From Thermoflexus sp042408815 (GTDB taxonomy: Bacteria; Chloroflexota; Anaerolineae; Thermoflexales; Thermoflexaceae), in NCBI RefSeq assembly GCF_042408815.1, contig NZ_JBHOQR010000002.1:248001-312000 (forward strand): a stretch of DNA of 64,000 bases. Reading direction: 5' to 3'. The notes below the pieces were generated by a model. The model worked only from the letters and a program-made list of their open reading frames with translations, was not told where the DNA came from and searched no databases. This document shows, in pieces, positions 1-8,543 of the stretch (its first letter is position 1; the number at the start of each line of letters is the position of its first letter). The translations under genes were made by a program, and so were the position numbers.

Positions 1-1448
1 GCGGCCCGCACCGCCGCCTCGAACAACGCCGGCGGCCATCCCAACCGGCTCCGCGCTTCCTCGCGCGGCATGCCCGGACGCAAGGGGTTCTGCCGATGAT
101 AAGCCTCCACCTGTTCGATGAGCTGCCGGATCGCCCGCTCCGGCCAGTTGGGCGCCGCCCAGAGGCCCTCTCCGAGGGGAACCGCCGCGCCCTCCGCCGT
201 CAGACGCTCCAGGAGCTCACGGGCCCGCCCGAGGGGCAACGCCAGCCGTCGGGAAGCCTCTGGAAGCGAGAGGAGCCCCGCGCTTTCCAGCCAGACCCGC
301 AACCGGGTGATCGGATCCGCCTGGTGAAGGGTGCGCAGCATCGAGAGAACCTCCGAACGGAACCGACGGTGGCGTCGCTCTGGATGCACATCCAGGATCT
401 CGCCGCCTCCCAGGGTCATCGAGGGAGAGGGCCAGCGGAGGAGGAAGCGATCTCCGGGGGCGGCGATCGTCGGACGGCTCAGGGCAATCTGGGCCAACCC
501 GGATTCCCCCGGCCGCAGCTCCTCCCGATCCAGCAACCGGACCCGGGCCAGGATCTGGGCCGCTCCGTGGAAGAATTTCACCTCGGCGAAATGAGAAAGA
601 GGGCGAGGGGATCCTGCCCAGTGGATCAAATACACATCCAGAAGCTGGGTTGGCTGGAACACTCCTAAGACCGTCACCCAATCGCCCCGACGGAGATCTT
701 CCGGAGCGATCCCGCTGAGATTGATGGCCGTCCGGGAGCCCGGGCGAGCCTGCTCTACTCGACGGCGATAGGATTGCAAACCCCGGATGCGAGCCCGAAG
801 CCCCGAGGGCCAGATCTCCACCTCCTCCCCGATCCGAAAGCAACCATCCAACAGCGTCCCGGTCACGACCGTCCCGAAGCCCGGCATCGTGAACGCCCGA
901 TCGATGGAGAGGCGCGCCCGTCCCAAATCGGGGCGTGGGGGGCAGCGCCACAGGATCTCCTGGAGGGCTTCCACCAGTCGTTCCAGACCCTCTCGAGTTC
1001 GGGCGGACACTGGGATCACCGGGGCGCTCGCCCAGCAGGTCCCTTGGAGCATGGCGCGGATGTCTTCTTCCACCAGGGCCCGCCATTCCTCATCCACGAG
1101 GTCGATCTTATTCAGGGCCACCACGCCGCTGCAGATCTCGAGCAGGGTGAGGATAGCGAAATGCTCTCGGGTTTGCGGCATCACGCCCTCGTCGGCCGCG
1201 ATCACCAGGAGAGCGGCATCGATGCTTCCCACCCCGGCCAGCATGTTCTCGATGAAGTCCATATGACCCGGCACATCCACGATCCCCACTGTCTCCCCAT
1301 CCGGCAGGGTCAGCCAGGCGAAGCCCAGGTCGATTGTCATCTCCCGGATCTGTTCTTCCTTCAGACGATCCGGATGGATACCGGTGAGGGCCTCCACCAG
1401 AGCCGATTTCCCATGGTCGACGTGGCCAGCCGTGGCGATTACAGGCAT
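1..1448 (-). CDS. selB: Selenocysteine-specific elongation factor SelB (partial, runs off left edge)
   Basis: SelB is a GTPase that delivers selenocysteinyl-tRNA to UGA codons marked by a SECIS element. The N-terminal 480 or so residues are present and the reading frame is still open at base 1, so the C-terminal SECIS-binding winged helices are cut. Visible GTPase motifs are GHVDHGKS (G1), TIDLGFAW (G2 region, typical of SelB rather than EF-Tu), DVPGH (G3), NKID (G4) and SAR (G5). The start ATG at 1448 has the SD GGAGG about 8 bases upstream. The upstream gene ends 64 bp away on the same strand. No selA, selD or tRNA-Sec gene is in the window. Confidence 0.92.
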   Translation of the reverse strand, partial: MPVIATAGHVDHGKSALVEALTGIHPDRLKEEQIREMTIDLGFAWLTLPDGETVGIVDVPGHMDFIENMLAGVGSIDAALLVIAADEGVMPQTREHFAILTLLEICSGVVALNKIDLVDEEWRALVEEDIRAMLQGTCWASAPVIPVSARTREGLERLVEALQEILWRCPPRPDLGRARLSIDRAFTMPGFGTVVTGTLLDGCFRIGEEVEIWPSGLRARIRGLQSYRRRVEQARPGSRTAINLSGIAPEDLRRGDWVTVLGVFQPTQLLDVYLIHWAGSPRPLSHFAEVKFFHGAAQILARVRLLDREELRPGESGLAQIALSRPTIAAPGDRFLLRWPSPSMTLGGGEILDVHPERRHRRFRSEVLSMLRTLHQADPITRLRVWLESAGLLSLPEASRRLALPLGRARELLERLTAEGAAVPLGEGLWAAPNWPERAIRQLIEQVEAYHRQNPLRPGMPREEARSRLGWPPALFEAAVRA

Positions 1449-1512
1449 GCCCGCTCCTCCCATTCGGGCCATCATCCATCGCGGTGGTCTGCTGTTCTCC
1501 CTTGAAAAGGGA

Positions 1513-2739
1513 TCATGGCGCAGGAGGCTTGCTTGGGGGGATTTCCCTCAGGCTCTGCTTCAAACGACTCATCCGCTGTTCGTGGTTCTGACTCCACGAA
1601 CGGGCTCCATCCCACAGGTGACGGGCCCATTCCTCCTGCTCCTCCAGCAGCCCGCGGAGGACCTGCTCCAGGCGCGGCCACTGGCGCTCCAGACGCTCCA
1701 CCCGGCCTTCCAGATCCCGATGCTCCCGACTGTGCTCGGCCCAGCGCTCCTCCTGCAGGCGATTCAGCTGATGGAAGCGTTTCTCCTGCGCCGTCTGCCA
1801 TTCCTCCCACTCCTGCTTCCACCGCGTCTCATTCAACCGCATGAGCTCCGTCATCTCCTTCAGGCGATGCTCCCATCCCTCGCGCAGCGTTCCCAGCTCC
1901 TCCAGAGCCTGCCGGCTCTCCCGCGCCAGATCCCGGAGCTGATGGAGGGTCGCATGGTAATCCTCGATGCGAGCCAGGCGCTCCTCCACATGCTGCTCCA
2001 ATCGGCGGAAGGCCTGGCCGTGTTGCAGATCCGCCAGACGCAGAGCTTCGATAGAACCTTCCAGCTCCTCCAGACGAACCTCTATGGGCTCCAGACGACG
2101 GGAATCCTTGCGCATCTCTTCTTCCAGGGACGAAAAACGCTGGGCCAGCCCCTCGATCCGCTTGCGCTGATCCACCTGCCCCTGCTCCACATCGGTCACC
2201 CGTTTGGCGGTCTGTCGGGCCTGCTCCTCGAGGTAGGTCAAGCGAGGCCGTGTTTCCTCCAGGGCGCGGCCGATTTCCTCGATGCGGCGGGATTGAGCCT
2301 GAACCTGCTGCAGTAGGCGGTCGTGCTCGGCGCGGCGGGAGGCCAGCTCCTGTTCCACTCGCTCCAGGCGGGGCGCGTCTTCCTGAAGGGTATGGACGGA
2401 GCGCTGAAGATCCTGGATCTGAAGCTGAAGGATGGCATGGCTTTCGCGAAACTGTCGCTCCAGCTCCCCCAGGCGTCGATCCAGGATAGCGGTCATCTCC
2501 TCCCGGAGGCGAGGGGAAACGGACTCCATCGAGATGGGGCGAGCGGCCTGAGCCTGGACGGACCTCAGCGCATCGGTGAGCTGACGGATCTGCTCCCGGG
2601 CCTGATCCAGGAGAGCCGACAACTGATCGACCCGTTGCTGGAGGAGCGCGATGGTCTCTTTATCCTTGCGACGCTCCTGCTCCAGCCAAAGGACCGTTTG
2701 TCGGGTTTGAGCGAGCTCCATTTCGAGCTGTGGCTGCAC
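1513..2739 (-). CDS. Long coiled-coil protein of unknown function
   Basis: This 408-residue protein is almost entirely heptad-like, rich in Glu, Gln, Arg and Leu, with short breaks around residues 65-75 and a Pro-rich tail (PPSKPPAP-like). There is no signal peptide or membrane segment, so it is probably a cytoplasmic rod. The start is a GTG with SD AGGAGG six bases upstream. It lies 64 bp upstream of selB on the same strand, which may be simple co-transcription. I do not recognise a family; similarity to SMC or myosin-like proteins would be compositional only. Confidence 0.8.
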   Translation of the reverse strand: MQPQLEMELAQTRQTVLWLEQERRKDKETIALLQQRVDQLSALLDQAREQIRQLTDALRSVQAQAARPISMESVSPRLREEMTAILDRRLGELERQFRESHAILQLQIQDLQRSVHTLQEDAPRLERVEQELASRRAEHDRLLQQVQAQSRRIEEIGRALEETRPRLTYLEEQARQTAKRVTDVEQGQVDQRKRIEGLAQRFSSLEEEMRKDSRRLEPIEVRLEELEGSIEALRLADLQHGQAFRRLEQHVEERLARIEDYHATLHQLRDLARESRQALEELGTLREGWEHRLKEMTELMRLNETRWKQEWEEWQTAQEKRFHQLNRLQEERWAEHSREHRDLEGRVERLERQWPRLEQVLRGLLEEQEEWARHLWDGARSWSQNHEQRMSRLKQSLREIPPSKPPAP

Positions 2740-3072
2740 GGCGCACCTCCTAAGGTGGAGCGGATTTCTGAGGTCAGAGGGCGAAGTTGTCCCCTGTCTT
2801 CATCGAAACCCCAACCACAGGCTTATAGAAAATCATAATGCAGGTTGGTCCTGAGATCCATCCTGACAATCCCGGGACGGCAAGGATAGCGCCATGCCGA
2901 CGGAGGGATCCGCAGGGGATATTCGAGAAAGGCAGGGGGTTTTTCGCGACAGGCAACCGGTGAGGGGTTGGAGAACCATAGAGGTGTGGGAGGCAGGCGA
3001 ATCTGTTAACAGCGTAAGGGGGAGGGCGAACCCTTATAAGGATCCGCTCCTCCCCTTGACCCTGGCGCACGG
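2740..3072. other. Intergenic region between LysE-type gene and coiled-coil gene
   Basis: About 330 bp without a convincing gene; the open frames here have no SD and no protein-like composition. It must hold the promoter of the coiled-coil gene. The best -10 I see on the minus strand is TATGAT at 2832-2837, but no well-placed -35 accompanies it. The end nearest the LysE-type gene holds a hairpin listed separately. Confidence 0.5.
3021..3053 (-). terminator. Imperfect hairpin downstream of the LysE-type gene
   Basis: The arms around GGAGG...CCTT and AAGG...CCTCC pair over about 14 positions with small mismatches, 20 bp past the LysE stop codon. There is no long T run after it on the minus strand, so it may be a weak or factor-assisted terminator. 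Confidence 0.35.
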
Positions 3073-3714
3073 TCAACCCGCGAAGGAACCCAATCCTCCG
3101 AGCAGCCGAGCTCCGCTCCATCCCCCCAGCGTGAGCATGGTCAGACCGCATAACAAGGTCAGGACGCGCAGAACCCGGGGGGAGAGCCGCTGGATGCTCC
3201 TTTGGGTTATCAGACCCAGCACCCCCACCCACAGAAGGCTTCCCGTCATGAAGCCTCCATAGAACACCGCCACCGTCGAAGGCGTGACCTCTGGGATCCC
3301 CAGGCGGAGCATCGTGGAGGCGATGGCCGCGAACCAGAGGAGGACCATTGGATTCGTCAAGGTGATCGCCATCCCGGTAAGGAACAGCCGGGAGGATGAG
3401 GCCATCGGTTTCAGGGAAACCGTCACTCCCCGCCATGCCTCCCGAAGGGTCAGCCCCCCCAATCCGATCAGCAGGACGGCTCCGGCTGCCGCGAGGCCCG
3501 TTCCCAGAGCCGGCCATTGCGAAAGAAGGGTTGCTGCCCCCAGCAGGCCCAGGGTGAAGTAGGTGAGATCCCCCGCCACCGTCCCCAGGCCGGTGAGGAT
3601 TGCCCCTCTCCACCCGCTGCGGAGCCCCGCCCGCAGCATGGCCAGATTCCCCGGCCCCAAGGGGATGGAGAGGGAAAGGCTGAGCAGCAACCCGCGAAGG
3701 AAGATCCACTCCAT
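3073..3714 (-). CDS. LysE/RhtB-family amino acid exporter
   Basis: An integral membrane exporter of 213 residues, the usual length of the LysE/RhtB family, which expels amino acids or related small molecules. The family hallmark near the N-terminus is the segment LSIPLGPGNLAMLRAGL, followed by a glycine-rich helix and a conserved NPMVLLWFAAI stretch around residue 125. About six hydrophobic segments are visible. The longer open frame starts at 3753, but ATG at 3714 has SD GGAGGG at proper distance and gives the normal N-terminus. It lies just downstream of the glnA terminator. The substrate cannot be told. Confidence 0.85.
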   Translation of the reverse strand: MEWIFLRGLLLSLSLSIPLGPGNLAMLRAGLRSGWRGAILTGLGTVAGDLTYFTLGLLGAATLLSQWPALGTGLAAAGAVLLIGLGGLTLREAWRGVTVSLKPMASSSRLFLTGMAITLTNPMVLLWFAAIASTMLRLGIPEVTPSTVAVFYGGFMTGSLLWVGVLGLITQRSIQRLSPRVLRVLTLLCGLTMLTLGGWSGARLLGGLGSFAG

Positions 3715-3740
3715 GAAGCCCTCCGATGAGAAGATGGGAA

Positions 3741-3785
3741 CAGGAAAATGCACGGGGGGCGGGAGGGCATGTCCTCCCGCCCCCC
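3741..3785 (-). terminator. Terminator of glnA
   Basis: A perfect 13-bp GC stem (3754-3766 with 3773-3785) with a 6-base loop lies 19 bp past the glnA stop and is followed on the minus strand by GTGCATTTTCC. It separates glnA from the LysE-type gene. Confidence 0.75.
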
Positions 3786-3804
3786 ATCCGACAGGAGACC
3801 TGGT

Positions 3805-5295
3805 TCAGGCGCTATAGTAGAGGTAGAACTCATACGGATGCGGCCGGAGGCGGATGGCGTCCACCTCTTTGCGTTTGAGCTCGATCCAGGTCTCGATCAC
3901 ATCGGGGGTGAAAACACCGCCTTGGAGCAGGAACTCATGATCCTGCTCCAGGGCCCTCAAGGCTTCATCCAGAGAGCCCGGCACCTGTTTGATCCGGCGC
4001 GCCTCCTCCGGCGGCAGCTCATAGAGATCCACATCCACCGGGTCTCCCGGATCGATGCGTTTCTGGATGCCATCCAGCCCGGCCATCAGAATGGCGGCGA
4101 AGGCCAGATAGGGATTCGCCGAGGGATCCGGGCAGCGATACTCGATTCGCTTGGCCTTGGGGGAATCCGAATACATTGGGATGCGGATGCCGGCGCTGCG
4201 GTTGCGCCGGGAGTAGACCAGGTTCACCGGTGCTTCATACCCGGGGACCAGCCGGCGGTAGGAATTGGTGGTGGGGGCGCAAAAGGCCAGCAGGGCCGGC
4301 GTGTGGTAAAGGATCCCACCGATGTAATAGCGGGCCAACTCTGAGAGACCCGCATAACCCCGCTCATCCCAGAAGAGATTACGACCCTCCTTCCACAGGC
4401 TCTGATGCACGTGCATCCCCGATCCGTTGTCCCCGAAGAGCGGCTTGGGCATGAAGGTGGCCGTCTTCCCATGGGCCCGGGCCACGTTCTTGATGATGTA
4501 TTTATACATCATCACCTGATCGGCCATGCAGGTAAGCGTCTTGAAACGCATATCGATCTCGCACTGGCCGCCGGTCGCCACCTCGTGATGATGGGTCTCC
4601 ACCTCGATGCCAGCCTGGATCAGGCGGAGCACGATCTCCGAGCGCAGGTCCTGGAGGGAATCCGCCGGGGGCACCGGGAAATAGCCCTCCTTCCAGCGCG
4701 GGCGGTGGCCCAAGTTCGGCTGCCCCTCGTCCCGCCCGCTGTTCCAGATCCCTTCCTCGGAGTCAATGAAGTAGAACCCGTAATGGGCCCCCTGGTCGAA
4801 GCGGATGTGATCGAAGATGAAGAACTCCACCTCCGGACCCCAGTAGCTGACGTCGGCGATGCCGCTCTGCTTCAGATACGCCTCCGCCTTGCGGGCGATG
4901 TAACGGGGATCCCGGGTGTAGGGCTCACGGGTCACCGGATCATACACATCGCAGATCAGGCTGAGCGTGGGCACCTCGCAGACCGGATCCACCACCGCTG
5001 TGGTGGGGTCCGGGATCAGGATCATGTCGCTCTCATCGATGGACTGGAAGCCCCGGATGCTGGAACCGTCGAAGCCCAGCCCTTCTTGGAAAACCTCCTC
5101 GGAGAGCTCGGTGACGGGGATACTGAAATGCTGCCAGGTCCCCAGCAGATCCACGAACTTGAGATCCACGATCGCCACGCCCTGAGCGCGGGCGAACTCG
5201 ATGACGTCCTTCGGTTTGGTGAGCGGCTTCGGGGCCTTCCCATTGCTGCGCTCCAGGACCTCACGGGCGACTTCGGTGATGGTCTGCCGGGCCAT
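3805..5295 (-). CDS. glnA: Glutamine synthetase type I-beta
   Basis: Makes glutamine from glutamate, ammonia and ATP; a cytoplasmic dodecamer. The 496-residue protein carries the type I signatures GFDGSSIRGF, the ATP-site region around KPLFGDNGSGMHVHQSL and NRSAGIRIP. It has the beta-type insert and the sequence DLYELPPEE with Tyr425, which corresponds to the adenylylated Tyr397 of the enterobacterial enzyme, so control by GlnE is possible although no glnE is seen here. The frame begins at 5346, but ATG at 5295 has SD AAGGAGG. About 20 extra N-terminal residues precede the usual start. Its own promoter and operator lie just upstream. Confidence 0.96.
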   Translation of the reverse strand: MARQTITEVAREVLERSNGKAPKPLTKPKDVIEFARAQGVAIVDLKFVDLLGTWQHFSIPVTELSEEVFQEGLGFDGSSIRGFQSIDESDMILIPDPTTAVVDPVCEVPTLSLICDVYDPVTREPYTRDPRYIARKAEAYLKQSGIADVSYWGPEVEFFIFDHIRFDQGAHYGFYFIDSEEGIWNSGRDEGQPNLGHRPRWKEGYFPVPPADSLQDLRSEIVLRLIQAGIEVETHHHEVATGGQCEIDMRFKTLTCMADQVMMYKYIIKNVARAHGKTATFMPKPLFGDNGSGMHVHQSLWKEGRNLFWDERGYAGLSELARYYIGGILYHTPALLAFCAPTTNSYRRLVPGYEAPVNLVYSRRNRSAGIRIPMYSDSPKAKRIEYRCPDPSANPYLAFAAILMAGLDGIQKRIDPGDPVDVDLYELPPEEARRIKQVPGSLDEALRALEQDHEFLLQGGVFTPDVIETWIELKRKEVDAIRLRPHPYEFYLYYSA

Positions 5296-5329
5296 CGCCA
5301 CCTCCTTCACGGCTCGGAAATTTTCCCCA

Positions 5330-5358
5330 ATTGTAAAAGGAGGCACGAGCTCCGGCTA
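5330..5358 (-). promoter_or_regulatory. glnA promoter with poor -35
   Basis: On the minus strand TAGCCG (5353-5358), 17 bp, TACAAT (5330-5335). The -10 is good and the -35 is far from TTGACA, as expected for activator-dependent promoters. The same two hexamers with the same spacing occur before the amt operon at 22013-22041. The predicted start leaves a leader of about 28 nt before glnA. Confidence 0.6.
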
Positions 5359-5391
5359 CGGGCGCAGAGGCCAAAATCCGAAAACCCCTGT

Positions 5392-5408
5392 TTGTGCATC
5401 ATGCACAA
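5392..5408. promoter_or_regulatory. Palindromic operator upstream of glnA
   Basis: TTGTGCATCATGCACAA is a perfect inverted repeat except for its central base. Its lower edge is 33 bp above the -35 hexamer, so its centre sits near -77. A near-identical copy stands at the identical distance before the TPR-PH-amt operon (22075-22091). It does not match NtrC, NtcA, actinobacterial GlnR or TnrA sites as I know them. Confidence 0.65.
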
Positions 5409-5514
5409 TGCCCCTCTGAAGGGGGGGTCCAAGCAACCGAAGGAGGGGACTCCGGATGATGAACGTTTCCATCCATAGAATGGCTTATGATGGGCTACAA
5501 ATGGCTGGTTTTAA

Positions 5515-6132
5515 CTAAGAAGAGACCGTTCGAATGCGCTCCAAAGCACGCTGAATCCCTTCCAGGAGGATCCGGTGCTCCGCCTCATGCATGCGGGCTT
5601 CGAAACGCTCTAGGGTGTCCTCTGGGTAAAGGGGGACCACCGCCTGAACCAGCACCGGCCCGACATCGACCTCCGGAGTGACATAATGCACCATGCAGCC
5701 GCTACAGGAGATCTCCCCCCGCCGGTAGGCCTCGAAGGCCCGTCGGATGGCGTCGCGACCGGGGAACATGCCTGGCAAGGCTGGGTGAAGGTTAATCACC
5801 CGGCCGGGGAACCGATCCAGAAAGGCCGAGCTCAGGATGTGCATCCACCCGGCCAGGACGATGAGATCCGGCCGGTAAGAGGCGATCTGATCCGCGAGAT
5901 CCCGATCATAGGCGATCCGGTCCAGCCCCCGCTCCCGATACGGTCGAAGCGGGAAATACAGCGTGGGCACACCCGCCCGGGCCGCGCGGATCAGGCCATA
6001 GGCGTCCTTCCGATTGGAGACCACCAGCACCACCTCGGCCCACAGACGGCCCTCCCTGCAGGCATCGAGGATCGCCTGCAGGTTGCTTCCGAACCCGGAA
6101 ATCATCACCACCAGCCGACCTCGCGGCTCCAT
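5515..6132 (-). CDS. purN: Phosphoribosylglycinamide formyltransferase
   Basis: Step 3 of purine synthesis: formyl transfer from 10-formyl-tetrahydrofolate to GAR. The 205 residues match the normal family length. GFGSNLQAI binds the phosphate; LAGWMHILS, the HPALPGMFPG loop with the catalytic His, and the Asp in TPEVDVGPV are all present. It is the last gene of the purine operon, 49 bp after purM. I see no strong hairpin terminator between it and the glnA control region. Confidence 0.95.
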   Translation of the reverse strand: MEPRGRLVVMISGFGSNLQAILDACREGRLWAEVVLVVSNRKDAYGLIRAARAGVPTLYFPLRPYRERGLDRIAYDRDLADQIASYRPDLIVLAGWMHILSSAFLDRFPGRVINLHPALPGMFPGRDAIRRAFEAYRRGEISCSGCMVHYVTPEVDVGPVLVQAVVPLYPEDTLERFEARMHEAEHRILLEGIQRALERIRTVSS

Positions 6133-6181
6133 TCAGAGGCTCCACCCCCCTCGTTGAGAAGCGGGACAACCATCGCCGTCC

Positions 6182-7204
6182 TCACATTTGGATTTGAACC
6201 TCCTGCTCTCCGGCTACGATCTCCCCCACCACTCGAAGCTCCCCCGGCAATGTGGCCAGCGCGAGCTCCACATCCTGAGGGGGAACCACCAGCAGCATGC
6301 CCAGGCCCATGTTGAATACGTGAAACATCTCCTGGTCGGAGATCCCCCCCTTGCGCTGAATGAGCCCGAAGATAGGCGGCTCCGGCCATGTCCCCCGATG
6401 CAGAACCGCTGCAGCGCCGCGGGGCAGGACGCGCGGCAGGTTCTCATACACGCCTCCTCCCGTGATATGACACAACCCTTTCAGATCGACGCCCGCTGAC
6501 TCGAGGCGCCGGATCGGTTCCAGATAACAGCGATGAGGAGCGAGGAGCGCCTCACCAATAGAGGTCCCGAGCTCCGGAAGGGGTTGCTCCCAATCCAGCT
6601 CGGCCAGCACCATGCGGGCCAGGCTGTAGCCATTGGTGTGAAGGCCGCTCGAAGGGAGAGCGAGCAGGCGGTCCCCCGGTCGGATGCGAGAGCCCTCCCG
6701 AATCCGCTGGCGTTCCACCACGCCGATGATGGTGCCGGCCAGGTCCAGCTCCCCCGGCGCATAAACCCCCGGAAGCTCGGCGGTTTCCCCTCCCAGCAGC
6801 GCGCAACCTACCCCCCGACATGCAGCCGCCACACTCTCCACAATGCGGACGATCACATCGGGATCGAGACGATCCGCGGCGATGTAATCCAGGAAAAATA
6901 GGGGCCGGGCTCCATACACCAGGATATCGTTCACGCAATGATGGACCAGGTCATGGCCGATGGTTTCCCATCGGTTCAAGCGGGCCGCGACCTTCAACTT
7001 GGTGCCCACCCCATCGGTGGAGGCCACCAGGATAGGATCCTCCATTCCCCGAAGGGCCTTTGCCTCATAGAGACCCGCGAAGGCTCCTATCCCGGCGATC
7101 ACCTCCGATCCGTAAGTGGAGCGGACGGTGTCTGCGATCCGCCTTCGGATCTCCCGGGCGACGTCCTGGTGCACCCCGGCCTGTGCGTAGACCTTTGCTC
7201 TCAT
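6182..7204 (-). CDS. purM: Phosphoribosylformylglycinamidine cyclo-ligase (AIR synthetase)
   Basis: Step 5 of purine synthesis: ATP-dependent closure of FGAM to AIR. Motifs include YAQAGV at the N-terminus, ASTDGVGTKLKVA, the HHCVNDI region and GGETAELPG. The long frame starts at 7339, but ATG at 7204 has SD AAGGAG nine bases upstream and gives the usual N-terminus (340 residues). It starts 13 bp after the purD stop. Confidence 0.95.
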   Translation of the reverse strand: MRAKVYAQAGVHQDVAREIRRRIADTVRSTYGSEVIAGIGAFAGLYEAKALRGMEDPILVASTDGVGTKLKVAARLNRWETIGHDLVHHCVNDILVYGARPLFFLDYIAADRLDPDVIVRIVESVAAACRGVGCALLGGETAELPGVYAPGELDLAGTIIGVVERQRIREGSRIRPGDRLLALPSSGLHTNGYSLARMVLAELDWEQPLPELGTSIGEALLAPHRCYLEPIRRLESAGVDLKGLCHITGGGVYENLPRVLPRGAAAVLHRGTWPEPPIFGLIQRKGGISDQEMFHVFNMGLGMLLVVPPQDVELALATLPGELRVVGEIVAGEQEVQIQM

Positions 7205-7217
7205 CTTCCCCATCTCC

Positions 7218-8543
7218 TTATGAGAGGGCAACGTGCGATCGGCCGATGTCTCGGCGATAATGCATCCCCTCAAAGTGGATACGTTCCACAGCCGCGTAGG
7301 CGCGGGCAGCTGCCCCAGGTAGATCCGCGCCGATGGCACTGACGGCCAGGACCCGCCCGCCGGCGGTGAGCACTCGATTCCCCTCCCGCCGGGTGCCAGC
7401 GTGGAAGATCAACACGCCCTCCTGGGCCGCCGCGTCTTCCAAACCCGTTATGGGGAGCCCCTCTGGGACCGGCCCGGGATATCCGGGGGCTGCCAGGACC
7501 ACGGTGACGCAGGCACCTGGGTGCCAGCGCAAGTCCACATCTCCAAGACGGCCCTCCACACATGCCTCCAGCACCTCCAGCAGGTCTGTCTCCAATAGCG
7601 GGAGGAGGGCTTGAGCCTCTGGATCGCCGAAGCGGGCGTTGAACTCCAGCACGAAAGGTCCACGGTCCGTCCATATCAAGCCAGCGTAGAGGACCCCCAC
7701 AAAGGGGGTTCCCTGTCGGGCCAGTGCCTCCAGCACAGGCTCAACAATCTCTCGAACCACTCGCTCCACGGCGTCGGGTCCTATATCGGGCACTGGAGCA
7801 TAGGCCCCCATCCCTCCCGTGTTGGGACCTTGATCTCCGTCCAGCAGCCGCTTGTGGTCCCGAGCCGGAAGCAGCGGCCGCACGGTCCATCCATCGCTGA
7901 GAGCCAGCAGAGAGACCTCGGATCCATACAACCGCTCTTCGATAACCACGGTGTCCCCGGCTTCTCCAAAGATACGTTCGCGCATGAGACGAAACAGTGC
8001 CTCTTCGGCTTCCTCTAAGCTTTCGCACACAAAAGCGCCTTTGCCGCCTGCCAGACCGCTGGCCTTGACCACTACCGGACCTGGCCGGGCACGCAAGTAA
8101 GCTCGTGCCTTCTCGAAGTCATGGAATACGGCATAGTCGGGGGTGGGGATACCCCATGAGCGCATGAGGTCTTTGGCAAAGGCCTTTGAGGTCTCGATGC
8201 GGGCGGCGGCACGGGTGGGCCCGAAGATCCGGAGGCCCGCTGCCTGGAAGGCATCTACAATCCCCCGCGCCAATGGGGTCTCTGGGCCCACCACGGTGAG
8301 ATCGATCCCTTCCGTTCGGGCGAAGTCCAGCAACGTGCCAATGGCCTCCGCGCCAATGGGCACTCGGAGAGCCGGAGCCCGAGGTTGGAGGCCGCCAGCC
8401 CCTAGAGCCGGCGGCCAGCTCGTCCCCCCATTGCCTGGGGCCACATAAACCACTTCGACTTCCGCCGCACGGGCCAGCGCCCATGCCAGGGCGTGTTCCC
8501 GGCCACCCGACCCCACCACCAGGACCCGTTTCCCCTTCCTCAT
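7218..8543 (-). CDS. purD: Phosphoribosylamine-glycine ligase
   Basis: Step 2 of purine synthesis: joins glycine to phosphoribosylamine using ATP. The ATP-grasp enzyme has VLVVGSGGREHALAWAL at the N-terminus, VVKASGLAGGKG around residue 140, the DGDQGPNTGGMGAY stretch and EFNARFGDPE near residue 295. Its ATG overlaps the purF stop by 4 bases (8540-8543), so the two are probably translationally coupled. An extra glycine/proline-rich loop occurs around residues 40-55. Confidence 0.95.
   Translation of the reverse strand: MRKGKRVLVVGSGGREHALAWALARAAEVEVVYVAPGNGGTSWPPALGAGGLQPRAPALRVPIGAEAIGTLLDFARTEGIDLTVVGPETPLARGIVDAFQAAGLRIFGPTRAAARIETSKAFAKDLMRSWGIPTPDYAVFHDFEKARAYLRARPGPVVVKASGLAGGKGAFVCESLEEAEEALFRLMRERIFGEAGDTVVIEERLYGSEVSLLALSDGWTVRPLLPARDHKRLLDGDQGPNTGGMGAYAPVPDIGPDAVERVVREIVEPVLEALARQGTPFVGVLYAGLIWTDRGPFVLEFNARFGDPEAQALLPLLETDLLEVLEACVEGRLGDVDLRWHPGACVTVVLAAPGYPGPVPEGLPITGLEDAAAQEGVLIFHAGTRREGNRVLTAGGRVLAVSAIGADLPGAAARAYAAVERIHFEGMHYRRDIGRSHVALS

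Noticed and set aside
217..1086. Long minus-strand open frame rich in Pro, Gly and Arg
   Set aside because: It is out of frame with selB, whose GTPase motifs fill the same bases.
2774..3787. 337-codon minus-strand open frame
   Set aside because: It overlaps the LysE-type gene in another frame, has low-complexity composition and runs through the glnA terminator.
4402..4416. ATGCACGTGCAT palindrome
   Set aside because: It encodes the conserved MHVH of glutamine synthetase, so codon constraint explains it.
5392..5408. NtrC, NtcA, GlnR or CRP site at glnA
   Set aside because: The half-site order or centre spacing differs from each consensus: TGTGC-N5-GCACA has an odd centre, unlike CRP, and lacks the NtrC, NtcA and TnrA core bases.
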